Shown: positions 8,897-16,508 of the stretch, in pieces
Position numbering within the stretch: position 1 is the stretch's first letter
How the letters are laid out: the number at the start of each line of letters is the position of its first letter
From: Algorimicrobium algoritergicola
Lineage (GTDB): Bacteria; Bacteroidota; Bacteroidia; Flavobacteriales; Flavobacteriaceae
Length of the DNA: 64,000 nt
Assembly: GCF_008086165.1 (NCBI RefSeq)
Contig: NZ_VSKL01000005.1
Span: 1 to 64,000, forward strand
Direction: 5' to 3'
Notes under the pieces: generated by a model
Databases searched by the model: none
What the model saw: only the letters and a program-made list of their open reading frames with translations
What the model was told of the DNA's origin: nothing
Translations under genes and position numbers: made by a program

Positions 8897-10123
8897 ATGA
8901 AAGACTTACTTCAAAAGTACGAGAATAAGCAACCGGAAATTGTATTCAATTGGAAAGATCCAGAAACAGAAGCTGAAGGCTGGACCGTAATAAGTTCACT
9001 TCGTGGCGGTGCTGCTGGTGGTGGAACACGCATGCGAAAAGGATTGGATGTCAATGAAGTCTTATCATTAGCTAAAACCATGGAAATAAAGTTTACAGTT
9101 TCAGGACCAGCCATTGGTGGTGCTAAATCTGGAATAAACTTTGACCCCAATGATCCTCGAAAAAAAGGCGTATTGGAGCGTTGGTTTAAAGCCGTTTCTC
9201 CATTATTAAAAAGTTATTATGGAACGGGTGGCGATTTAAACGTTGATGAGAGTCATGAAGTAATTCCTATGACGGAACAAACAGGACTCTGGCATCCACA
9301 AGAAGGTGTTTTTGAAGGACATTTTAAACCAACAGCTGGTGATAAAATTAACCGTATTGGTCAATTACGTCACGGTGTAATTAAGGCCATAGAAAGTTCA
9401 GATTATTCACCTAGTGTAAAACGTAAATATACCGTTGCAGACATGATTACGGGTTTTGGCGTAGCACAAGCAGTAAAACATTATTACGATATTTTTGGCG
9501 GTACTGTTAAAGGAAAACGCGTTGTTGTACAAGGCTTTGGAAACGTAGGTGCTGCGGCCGCTTTTTATATTTCAAAAATGGGCGCTAAAGTTGTCGGTAT
9601 TATGGACATTGCTGGAGGCGTGATTAATAAAGATGGATTTTCGTTTGAAGAAATTACAGATCTATATCTGAATAAAAAAGGAAATACACTTGGAGGTGAG
9701 AATTTAATTCCATTCCAAGAAATGAATGAAAAAGTTTGGGGATTAGAAACAGAGGTATTCTTGCCATGTGCGGCATCTCGCTTAATTACTCAAGACCAAA
9801 TTGACACCATGATTGAAAGTGGTTTGGAAGTGATTTCCTGTGGTGCAAATGTGCCTTTTGCCGATAAAGAAATTTTCTTCGGACCTATTATGGAACACAC
9901 GGATGAGCGCATTAGTTTAATTCCAGACTTTATATCCAATTGTGGAATGGCACGTGTATTTGCCTATTTAATGGAAAGTAGTGTTGAAATGAGTGATGAT
10001 TCTATTTTTCAAGACACTTCAGACACGATAAAGAAGGCTTTGCAAAATGTTTATAATGTAAATAGTTCAAAAAAAGAATTAAGTAAAACCGCCTTCGAAA
10101 TCGCATTAGGGCAATTAGTATAA
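8897..10123 (+). CDS. Glu/Leu/Phe/Val family amino-acid dehydrogenase
   Basis: A 408-residue NAD(P)-dependent oxidative deaminase. The substrate/catalytic region GPAIGGAKSGINFDP contains the conserved catalytic-site Lys K77, and the Rossmann fold shows GFGNVGAAAAF (about 190-200) with an Asp-ended second strand VVGIMDIAG. This spacing fits the ELFV dehydrogenase family. Whether it prefers glutamate or leucine/valine cannot be decided here. It is first in a plus-strand series with short gaps (13 bases to nhaD). Confidence 0.9.
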   Translation: MKDLLQKYENKQPEIVFNWKDPETEAEGWTVISSLRGGAAGGGTRMRKGLDVNEVLSLAKTMEIKFTVSGPAIGGAKSGINFDPNDPRKKGVLERWFKAVSPLLKSYYGTGGDLNVDESHEVIPMTEQTGLWHPQEGVFEGHFKPTAGDKINRIGQLRHGVIKAIESSDYSPSVKRKYTVADMITGFGVAQAVKHYYDIFGGTVKGKRVVVQGFGNVGAAAAFYISKMGAKVVGIMDIAGGVINKDGFSFEEITDLYLNKKGNTLGGENLIPFQEMNEKVWGLETEVFLPCAASRLITQDQIDTMIESGLEVISCGANVPFADKEIFFGPIMEHTDERISLIPDFISNCGMARVFAYLMESSVEMSDDSIFQDTSDTIKKALQNVYNVNSSKKELSKTAFEIALGQLV

Positions 10124-10136
10124 TTTATATAATTTT

Positions 10137-11531
10137 ATGGAAGCAATAATAATTATTGTATTTGTTTTAGGGTATTTAGCTATTACACTAGAACATAATT
10201 TGAAAATTGATAAGCTGATACCTGCATTAGTTATGATGGCTATTTGTTGGGCCATTATTGCCATTGGTGTGGATGATTTTACCCAATGGTTCAACTCTGC
10301 AAAGCATGCCTTGGTAGATAATTTAGGTTTGTTAAACCATGAAGAAAGGGTGCACTTAATGGAAGAAACATTATTGCATCATTTAGGTAAAACTTCAGAA
10401 ATATTAGTATTCCTATTAGGAGCTATGACCATTGTTGAAATTATAGATTATTTTGATGGTTTTGCTACTATTAAAGGTTTTATTAAAACAAAAAGTAAAG
10501 GACGTATTCTTTGGATATTTGCTTTTTTAGCTTTTTTCCTATCTGCAATTATTGATAACTTAACAGCTACAATTGTTTTAATTTCTATTCTACAAAAATT
10601 AATTTTTGATCGCGATGTTCGGATTTGGTATGCAGGTTTAATTATCATTGCGGCCAATGCTGGTGGAGCCTGGTCTCCAATTGGTGATGTTACGACAACT
10701 ATGTTGTGGATTGGTAAAAAAGTAACGACAGGACATTTATTTGTGTACTTATTTATTCCGTCACTATTATGTATGTTGGTGCCCGTATTTATTGCTTCTT
10801 TTTTACCTGCGTTCAAAGGAAAAATTGACAATCCAGAATCAGAAGATGATAAGCCAAAAAGTGAGCACAGTGCAACCATGTTATATCTGGGTTTAGGTGG
10901 AATTGTTTCCGTACCAATCTTTAAAACGGTCACACATTTACCGCCGTATGTGGGTATGATGTTAGCCTTGGCTTTCGTAGCTATTTTTGCTGAAATTTTT
11001 AGCAACAGAAAGTTTGCTATGTCTTTTGATACGGACGCAAATGCAGACCATGAAGGTCATCACAGCCCGGTTCATAAAGCATTATCTAAAATTGAGTTGC
11101 CAAGTATCCTTTTCTTTTTGGGGATATTAATGGCAGTTGCCGCATTAGAATCTCTTGGAATATTATTTGGCTTTGCATCCACGTTACAAGAGAATATGCC
11201 TATGTTGGGTACAGAATTACACCACGGAGGTGTTTCAGATTTAGTGGTATTATTAATGGGTGTCGGATCGGCAGTTATTGATAATGTACCATTAGTTGCT
11301 GCTAGTTTAGGTATGTTTTCAGAACCAATTGATAATGAACTTTGGCATTTTATAGCCTACGCTGCCGGAACAGGTGGAAGTATGTTAATAATAGGTTCAG
11401 CAGCTGGTGTAGTTGCAATGGGAATGGAAAAAATTGATTTTTTCTGGTACCTTAAAAATATTGGTTGGTTAGCGCTAGTTGGCTTTTTAGTTGGTGCAGT
11501 TGCCTTTATGTTTACTAGAACCATTTTCTAA
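10137..11531 (+). CDS. nhaD: Na+/H+ antiporter, NhaD type
   Basis: A 464-residue inner-membrane protein with about twelve hydrophobic segments. The NhaD/ArsB-superfamily signatures are FFLSAIIDNLTATIV (about 135-150) and a symmetric second half with GVGSAVIDNVPLVAA (about 380-395), each with a membrane-embedded Asp-Asn pair. GGAWSPIGDVTTTMLW is the typical NhaD loop. It would exchange Na+ for H+ at alkaline pH, which suits a saline habitat. It begins 13 bases after the dehydrogenase and 50 bases before exbB, so it is probably in the same transcript. Two His-rich stretches (residues 74-83, and about 305-312) lie in loops. Confidence 0.92.
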   Translation: MEAIIIIVFVLGYLAITLEHNLKIDKLIPALVMMAICWAIIAIGVDDFTQWFNSAKHALVDNLGLLNHEERVHLMEETLLHHLGKTSEILVFLLGAMTIVEIIDYFDGFATIKGFIKTKSKGRILWIFAFLAFFLSAIIDNLTATIVLISILQKLIFDRDVRIWYAGLIIIAANAGGAWSPIGDVTTTMLWIGKKVTTGHLFVYLFIPSLLCMLVPVFIASFLPAFKGKIDNPESEDDKPKSEHSATMLYLGLGGIVSVPIFKTVTHLPPYVGMMLALAFVAIFAEIFSNRKFAMSFDTDANADHEGHHSPVHKALSKIELPSILFFLGILMAVAALESLGILFGFASTLQENMPMLGTELHHGGVSDLVVLLMGVGSAVIDNVPLVAASLGMFSEPIDNELWHFIAYAAGTGGSMLIIGSAAGVVAMGMEKIDFFWYLKNIGWLALVGFLVGAVAFMFTRTIF

Positions 11532-11581
11532 TATAATTTTGTTTCATTTAAAACGTTAATAATATTATAGTCACAAATCAT

Positions 11582-12283
11582 ATGATAAATACATTTATAC
11601 AAAGTGCTCAAGAGGGAGCCGAATTAGTTCCTGACAGCGAGCCAGTTGAAAAAACACTCTCCATTATTGAATTAATAAGTAGTGGTGGTATGGCTGGTCA
11701 AATTATTATAGCCATACTTTTTGTTCTCTTAATAGCTGCTTGTTATATTTATTTCGAGCGTTTATTTGCTATCAAAGCGGCATCACAAATTGATAGTAAT
11801 TTCATGAACCAGATTAAGGATCATGTAAGTAATGGTAAAATTGAAGCGGCACAAATTTTGTGTGCACAAGTCAATACACCTGTTTCTCGATTAATAAATA
11901 AAGGGATTACTAGAATTGGAAAACCACTTGAAGATATTAATACGGCTATTGAAAACGCAGGTCGTTTAGAAATTTACGGATTAGAAAAAAATGTTAGTAT
12001 CCTAGCAACCATTTCTGGTGCAGCACCTATGATTGGTTTCCTTGGAACCGTTGTAGGTATGATTCTAGCTATTTTCGAACTTGCTAATGCTGGCGGAACC
12101 ATTCAAATGGATGTACTTGCCAGTGGTTTATATACGGCTATGACCACAACTGTTGCGGGTTTAATTGTGGGTATTATAGCTTATATCACATATAACCATT
12201 TAGTAGTAAAAACAAATAAGGTGGTGTATCAAATGGAAGCAAATTCTTTAGAATTTTTAGATCATTTAAACGAACCTATTTAA
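11582..12283 (+). CDS. exbB: MotA/TolQ/ExbB proton channel protein
   Basis: A 233-residue membrane protein with three main hydrophobic segments (about 35-55, 140-165 and 180-205). Conserved ExbB/TolQ features are the cytoplasmic ERLFAIKAA segment and the channel region ATISGAAPMIGFLGTVVGMI followed by AMTTTVAGLIVGIIAYI. It forms the proton-conducting pentamer that powers TonB- or TolA-type proteins. A single base separates it from exbD. A TonB-type third gene makes ExbB more likely than TolQ. Confidence 0.92.
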   Translation: MINTFIQSAQEGAELVPDSEPVEKTLSIIELISSGGMAGQIIIAILFVLLIAACYIYFERLFAIKAASQIDSNFMNQIKDHVSNGKIEAAQILCAQVNTPVSRLINKGITRIGKPLEDINTAIENAGRLEIYGLEKNVSILATISGAAPMIGFLGTVVGMILAIFELANAGGTIQMDVLASGLYTAMTTTVAGLIVGIIAYITYNHLVVKTNKVVYQMEANSLEFLDHLNEPI

Positions 12284-12284
12284 T

Positions 12285-12677
12285 ATGAATATACGCGGAA
12301 GAAATAAAGTAACACCCGAATTCAATATGTCTTCTATGACAGATATTGTGTTCCTTTTACTTATATTTTTTATGATAGCTTCTACGTTGGTAACAACAAG
12401 TGCTATTGATATTTTACTGCCAAATGCGAGCGGAAAAACGGAGAATAAAAAATCTGTAGCTGTAAGTATTACTAAAGATTTGCGCTATTATGTAGATCAA
12501 AAATTAGTAGGTGAAAGCATGTTGGAAGGGGAACTTCTAACCGCTTTGTCCAGTCAAGAAAAGCCAACCGTTGTTTTACGTGCTGAAAAATCAGTGCCAG
12601 TTGATAACGTGGTTAAAGTAATGGATATAGCAAATAGAAATAAAATTAAAGTCATTTTAGCAGTTAAGCCTAATTAA
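12285..12677 (+). CDS. exbD: ExbD/TolR family protein
   Basis: A 130-residue protein with one N-terminal membrane helix (about 20-40) and a small periplasmic domain, the normal ExbD/TolR size. D20 in MTDIVFLLLIFFMIAST is the membrane Asp essential for proton use. Its periplasmic part carries the usual PTVVLRAEKSVP segment. It would form the dimer inside the ExbB pentamer. It starts one base after exbB and 17 bases before the TonB-like gene. Confidence 0.93.
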   Translation: MNIRGRNKVTPEFNMSSMTDIVFLLLIFFMIASTLVTTSAIDILLPNASGKTENKKSVAVSITKDLRYYVDQKLVGESMLEGELLTALSSQEKPTVVLRAEKSVPVDNVVKVMDIANRNKIKVILAVKPN

Positions 12678-12694
12678 AACGGCACATCTTATAC

Positions 12695-13591
12695 ATGAAA
12701 TATTTAGAGACCAAACACGAACGCAATTCTGCCAAGATTACGACTTTAATAATCGTTATTTTGGTGTTGCTCTTGTTTGTTGTTGGGCCTCCTTATATGG
12801 ATCCACCAGAAGAATATGGCGTAGCTGTTAACTTTGGGAATTCAGATGTTGGCAGCGGAAATGTGCAACCAAAAGAACCTGTTAAATCCGAACCAAAAAA
12901 CATAGAGCGTCCACCTGAAGAAGCGGTAACAAAACCGCAAGAAACGAAACCTGAAGCGGCATCCGCGGAAAAAACAAAAGCGGAAGATGTTATCACACAG
13001 AGTAACGAAGAAGCGCTAGCAATAGAAAAAAAGAAACAAGCAGACGCTAAAGCAAAAACAATTGCGGATGCAAAAGCAAAAGCGCAAGCAGAAGCAGATG
13101 CCAAGGCAAAAGCTGAAGCCCAACAAAAAGCGAAAGAGCAGGCCGAGAAAGAAGCTAAAAAGAAAAAGTTAGACGCTTTAATTGGAGGCGTTAGTAAATC
13201 GGAAGGCACCACATCTGGTGGTGAAGGTGATGACAATAAACCAGGAGATAAAGGACAATTGGATGGCGATCCGTATGCGGCAAGTTATTTTGGCGATCCA
13301 GGCTCTGGTAGTGGAGGCGTAGGGTATGGGTTAAATGGACGTGGTAACGCAACTTATCAGAAATTAAAGCAAGATTGCAACGAATCCGGATTGGTTATAG
13401 TTCGAATAATTGTTAATCGAGCTGGTAACGTGGTAGAAGCAAATCCAGGTGTTAAAGGCACAACCAACACGGCTGAATGTTTATTGGCGCCAGCAAAAAA
13501 AATAGCTTTATCCCATAAATGGCGACCAGACAGCAATGCACCAGCAACACAAGTTGGGTTTGTTAGAGTTAACTTCACGCTAGGACAATAA
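12695..13591 (+). CDS. TonB-like energy transducer
   Basis: A 298-residue protein with a short cytoplasmic N-terminus and one membrane helix (about 17-34). A Pro/Lys/Glu stretch (about 60-100) leads to a long Ala/Lys/Glu/Gln helix (about 100-157) resembling TolA more than classical TonB. A Gly-rich linker and a C-terminal TonB-like domain end with VRVNFTLGQ. The domain contains VIVRIIVNRAGNVVEANPG, the beta-strand pattern of TonB C-termini. Its place after exbB-exbD supports a role in delivering proton-motive energy to the outer membrane. TonB versus TolA function is uncertain; no pal or tolB gene is nearby, which favours TonB. Confidence 0.8.
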   Translation: MKYLETKHERNSAKITTLIIVILVLLLFVVGPPYMDPPEEYGVAVNFGNSDVGSGNVQPKEPVKSEPKNIERPPEEAVTKPQETKPEAASAEKTKAEDVITQSNEEALAIEKKKQADAKAKTIADAKAKAQAEADAKAKAEAQQKAKEQAEKEAKKKKLDALIGGVSKSEGTTSGGEGDDNKPGDKGQLDGDPYAASYFGDPGSGSGGVGYGLNGRGNATYQKLKQDCNESGLVIVRIIVNRAGNVVEANPGVKGTTNTAECLLAPAKKIALSHKWRPDSNAPATQVGFVRVNFTLGQ

Positions 13592-13607
13592 TATAGGTCA
13601 ATAATTT

Positions 13608-14825
13608 ATGACATATCAAGATACTTTAAATTGGATGTTTTCAAAACTTCCCATGTATCAGCGACAGGGTAAAACGGCATTTAAAGCCAATCTGGATAAT
13701 TCCATCAGTTTCGCAAATCATTTAAATAATCCTCAAAATAAAATAAAAACTATTCATGTTGGCGGTACCAACGGCAAGGGCTCTACAAGTAATATGTTAG
13801 CTTCCGTTTTGCAAGAGGCAGGCTATAAAGTGGGTTTGTTTACATCGCCGCATTTAAAGGATTTTCGTGAACGCATTCGCATTAATGGTGACATGGTCAG
13901 CAAAGATTATGTTATTGATTTTATCCAACAGAATAAAGACTATTTAGATAGTGCAGGACTTTCCTTTTTTGAAATGACATCAGGAATGGCATTTAATTAT
14001 TTTTCGAATGAAAAGGTGGATGTTGCCTTAATTGAAGTTGGTCTAGGTGGAAGATTAGATTCTACTAATATAATCACGCCTGAACTGGCCATCATCACAA
14101 ATATAGGGTTAGATCACACACAATTTTTAGGTGATACGCTTGATAAGATAGCTTTTGAGAAAGCAGGAATTATTAAAAGTCATATTCCAATAGTAATTGG
14201 AAAAACACAAGAAGAAACAAAACCAATTTTTCAAGAAATGGCAAAAAACTTGGAAGCACCAATTTTCTTCGCAGATCAAGCTGTTCAGTCACATTATGAA
14301 TCGGATTTAAAAGGGGCGTATCAAAAAGAAAACATGCAGACTGTGTTACAAGCAATTGATGTTTTAAAAACTCAAAACTTTATCATTGAAGACAACCACA
14401 TTAAAAATGGGTTATTACAAGTCGTTCGTAATACAGGCTTTCAAGGTCGTTGGCAGATTTTGCAACAAAATCCTTTTATAATTTGTGATACGGCTCATAA
14501 CTCCGAAGGCTTAAAAGTAGTGATGGAACAATTACTGAATTTGCCTTTTCAGGCGTTACATATTGTTTTTGGAGTTGTAAATGATAAAGATATAGCATCC
14601 ATTTTACCGTTTTTACCTAAAAACGCTACGTATTACTTTTGCAAACCTGATGTTCCAAGAGGTTTAGATGAAAATATTTTAAGACATACTTTTAAAGAGC
14701 ATGGCTTTAAAGGTAACGCATATAGTAGTGTAAATGATGCATTTACAGCTGCAAAAAATGGGGCTCTAGCAGCCGATATTATATATATTGGAGGGAGTAC
14801 TTTTGTAGTAGCAGAAATAATTTAA
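13608..14825 (+). CDS. folC: Bifunctional folylpolyglutamate / dihydrofolate synthase
   Basis: A 405-residue Mur-ligase-family enzyme. The P-loop GGTNGKGSTS (about 52-61), the TSPHLKDFRERI segment, and ALIEVGLGGRLDSTN followed by NIGLDHTQFLG are FolC signatures. It adds glutamate to dihydropteroate or folates in the cytoplasm. It begins 16 bases after the TonB-like gene, at the end of a run with little intergenic space. No terminator is evident between it and the tRNA promoter that starts 19 bases after its stop. Confidence 0.95.
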   Translation: MTYQDTLNWMFSKLPMYQRQGKTAFKANLDNSISFANHLNNPQNKIKTIHVGGTNGKGSTSNMLASVLQEAGYKVGLFTSPHLKDFRERIRINGDMVSKDYVIDFIQQNKDYLDSAGLSFFEMTSGMAFNYFSNEKVDVALIEVGLGGRLDSTNIITPELAIITNIGLDHTQFLGDTLDKIAFEKAGIIKSHIPIVIGKTQEETKPIFQEMAKNLEAPIFFADQAVQSHYESDLKGAYQKENMQTVLQAIDVLKTQNFIIEDNHIKNGLLQVVRNTGFQGRWQILQQNPFIICDTAHNSEGLKVVMEQLLNLPFQALHIVFGVVNDKDIASILPFLPKNATYYFCKPDVPRGLDENILRHTFKEHGFKGNAYSSVNDAFTAAKNGALAADIIYIGGSTFVVAEII

Positions 14826-14843
14826 TTTTTTCTCAAAAAAAGT

Positions 14844-14873
14844 TTTGCAATATGAAAAACTACTTTATATTTG
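14844..14873 (+). promoter_or_regulatory. tRNA promoter
   Basis: TTTG (14844-14847), an 18-base spacer and TATATTTG (14866-14873) give a textbook Bacteroidota promoter. The mature tRNA begins 16 bases later. Confidence 0.8.
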
Positions 14874-14888
14874 CAATCCAATTACGAA

Positions 14889-14963
14889 GGGCAATTAGCT
14901 CAGTTGGTTCAGAGCACCTCGTTTACACCGAGGGGGTCGGGGGTTCGAATCCCTCATTGCCCA
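14889..14963 (+). tRNA. tRNA-Val (anticodon TAC)
   Basis: A complete 75-base cloverleaf. The acceptor GGGCAAT pairs with ATTGCCC, and the anticodon stem CCTCG/CGAGG encloses loop TTTACAC, giving anticodon TAC with the normal T33. The T arm is GGGGG-TTCGAAT-CCCTC with one mismatch or wobble. The discriminator base is A and the CCA end is not encoded. It is the first of two valine tRNAs. Confidence 0.93.
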
Positions 14964-14971
14964 CAAAAAAG

Positions 14972-14998
14972 AAAGTCCGTTTTATACGGACTTTTTTT
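14972..14998 (+). terminator. Terminator-like hairpin between the two tRNAs
   Basis: A perfect 9-bp stem (14972-14980 with 14986-14994), a 5-base loop and a run of T lie between the tRNA genes. There is no room or match for a new promoter after it, so the second tRNA would depend on read-through, or this hairpin helps processing. Confidence 0.7.
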
Positions 14999-15006
14999 AG
15001 TTATAG

Positions 15007-15081
15007 GGGTCATTAACTCAGTTGGTTCAGAGTGTCACGTCGACAACGTGGAAGTCACTGGTTCGAATCCAGTATGACCCA
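15007..15081 (+). tRNA. tRNA-Val (anticodon GAC), unusual C33
   Basis: A complete 75-base cloverleaf. The acceptor is GGGTCAT/ATGACCC, the D stem ACTC/GAGT, the anticodon stem TCACG/CGTGG (one T-G pair) and the T arm ACTGG-TTCGAAT-CCAGT; the discriminator is A. The loop is TCGACAA, so the anticodon is GAC and position 33 is C in place of the near-universal T. A35, C36 and A73 fit valine identity. CCA is not encoded. Confidence 0.87.
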
Positions 15082-15090
15082 CATCAAGCG

Positions 15091-15119
15091 AAAATCTGCA
15101 TGGAAATGCAGATTTTTTT
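15091..15119 (+). terminator. Terminator after the tRNA pair
   Basis: An 11-bp perfect stem (15091-15101 with 15106-15116) with a GGAA loop is followed by T residues. It lies ten bases after the second tRNA. Confidence 0.9.
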
Positions 15120-15164
15120 ATTTCACAAAACCCGCAAAGCTCGCTTTAAAGGGTTTTGTGAAAT
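15120..15164. repeat. Long inverted repeat at the start of the tandem array
   Basis: Fourteen bases, ATTTCACAAAACCC (15120-15133), are perfectly complementary to 15151-15164 across a 17-base loop. The right arm belongs to the first tandem repeat unit; the left arm is present only here. Confidence 0.8.
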
Positions 15165-15256
15165 AAAAAAAGCTAGAATGCGAGAGCATTCAGGTTTACA
15201 TTTGCAGGAGTATGTTTATTCTGGATCAATGGAATTAATCCAAATGCAGTATGGTT

Positions 15257-15292
15257 AGACCTAACAGGTTTTCAAAACTTGTTAGGTCTTTT
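15257..15292. terminator. Palindromic hairpin in repeat unit 1
   Basis: AGACCTAACAGGTTTT (15257-15272) pairs with 15274-15289 with one G-T pair and is followed by T residues, so it can form a terminator-like hairpin in either direction. Confidence 0.6.
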
Positions 15293-15415
15293 GTGTAGCT
15301 CACTTTAAAAGGCTTTGTGAAATAAAAAAAGCTAGAATGCGAGAGCATTCAGATTTAAATTTGCGGTAGTAGGTTTACTCTGGATCAATGGAATTAATCC
15401 AAATGCAGTATGGTT

Positions 15416-15451
15416 AGACCTAACAGGTTTTTAAAACCTGTTAGGTCTTTT
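15416..15451. terminator. Palindromic hairpin in repeat unit 2
   Basis: The same hairpin as in unit 1, here with a perfect 16-bp complement (15416-15431 with 15433-15448) and trailing T residues. The perfect pairing compared with unit 1 suggests compensatory maintenance or a more recent copy. Confidence 0.6.
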
Positions 15452-15647
15452 ATAAAGCTCACTTTAAAAGGTTTTGTGAAATAAAAAAATCCAGAATGCG
15501 AGAGCATTCAGATTTACATTTGCAGGAGTATGTTTATTCTGGATCAATGGAATTAATCTAAAGCAGGCATTTGAAGTTTAGTTCAAAGGTTTTTAATAGT
15601 GCGGACAGAACAGAAGCCCTTAAGTTCGAAATCGATTTGGGTAGGGA

Positions 15648-16508
15648 TTAATCTATTTGTCTTATTAGATAATCAAAGCGCAGAACGCGTTTATTCCATA
15701 ATGTTAATGTCTGTTCTGCCGCTATCTCGTCATTATTGGAATAGACTTTTAATTGGTCACGAAATGACTTTATATATTGAGACCAAAAATCGCCTTTATA
15801 ATCCTTGAGTAAGAAATAAAACCCTGGATCACCAAATTTTATCCCAGATGCATCTAGAACAAGTTCTCCGTCTTTACCAACATAAGGAGACATGATAACT
15901 GTGGCGTTTCCTTTAGGTAATGGAAATGCAGCTTTTACACACCGTTTTCCAGAAGGTAGCGTACACGTACTGTAAACACCTGAATAAACAACTTCCCCAG
16001 TTGATTCAAAGGTTCTAAACCAAATAGTGTATTTCACGTCGTTAGTATTGGGATCAATAAGCGTGATTATTTCATTGGTTATTTTTTTTGGGTGTTTTAA
16101 GTTTTTTGTAGGAATGTTTAATTGATTTATTCTTCGGCTGAATAACTTATTGACAAGCATACCAAACCCTTTAAATAAAGGGTTCCAGGTTACTTTTAGA
16201 TCTAAATTATAATTAGCTGTGTTTTCATAAAAGTCAATAACCTTTTCTGAAAGTCGCGAAATGTCAATAGCTGATAAATTCAATTGAGTAAATGGTGAAA
16301 TTAAACCATGAGAAGTTGTATTCCTTATCATTGTGAGTCCTTCTAATTTCGCTAATTGAGTGGCAAAATCATCAGCAATAGTACCCAACTCCCCGATAGG
16401 CCCCATTAGCCATGGAACATTTTCCGGAACAATTTTTTTACCCCATAAAATTACCCATTGCTGAGTAATCCAATCTTTAATATTTTGCTTTGAATATGCT
16501 AAACTCAT
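15648..16508 (-). CDS. Unrecognised protein coupled to a CrtA-like enzyme
   Basis: I do not recognise this 286-residue protein. It has no signal peptide or clear membrane helix, so it is probably cytoplasmic. The N-terminal third is helix-rich, with WLMGPIGELGTIADDFA and a following NTTSHGLISPF segment. The C-terminal half looks beta-rich, with SGVYSTCTLPSGKRCVKAAF and GIKFGDPGFYFLLKDY, possibly a ligand-binding or START-like fold, though this is only an impression. It starts inside the stop of the upstream monooxygenase-like gene (4-base ATGA overlap), so the two are translationally coupled and likely work together. It ends about 90 bases from the tandem repeat. Confidence 0.75.
   Translation of the reverse strand: MSLAYSKQNIKDWITQQWVILWGKKIVPENVPWLMGPIGELGTIADDFATQLAKLEGLTMIRNTTSHGLISPFTQLNLSAIDISRLSEKVIDFYENTANYNLDLKVTWNPLFKGFGMLVNKLFSRRINQLNIPTKNLKHPKKITNEIITLIDPNTNDVKYTIWFRTFESTGEVVYSGVYSTCTLPSGKRCVKAAFPLPKGNATVIMSPYVGKDGELVLDASGIKFGDPGFYFLLKDYKGDFWSQYIKSFRDQLKVYSNNDEIAAEQTLTLWNKRVLRFDYLIRQID

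Larger units (their letters stand above)
15138..15561 (+). repeat. 159-bp tandem repeat, 2.7 copies
   Basis: Three head-to-tail copies start at 15138, 15297 and 15456, each exactly 159 bases apart; the third stops after about 105 bases. Copies differ by scattered substitutions and no obvious indels. Each unit carries the small palindrome GAATGC-GAGA-GCATTC. The first two units also carry a 16-bp hairpin. No unit keeps an open frame that looks like a gene. The array fills most of the gap between the tRNAs and the next gene (15082-15647). Confidence 0.88.

Noticed and set aside
10448-11005. 185-codon minus-strand frame opposite nhaD
   Set aside because: Lies entirely within a certain membrane-protein gene; composition is that of a complementary shadow.
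12793-13236. 147-codon minus-strand frame opposite the TonB-like gene
   Set aside because: It is the complement of the Ala/Lys/Glu-rich helix; low-complexity Ala/Phe/Ser composition and no start context suggest a shadow frame.
15022-15258. Plus-strand open frames across the tRNA and first repeat unit
   Set aside because: They run through tRNA and repeat DNA, are not kept open in the other units and show no protein features.
15138-15561. Tandem repeats as a CRISPR array
   Set aside because: Units are 159 bases and almost entirely repeated, with no short repeat / variable spacer pattern and no cas genes nearby.
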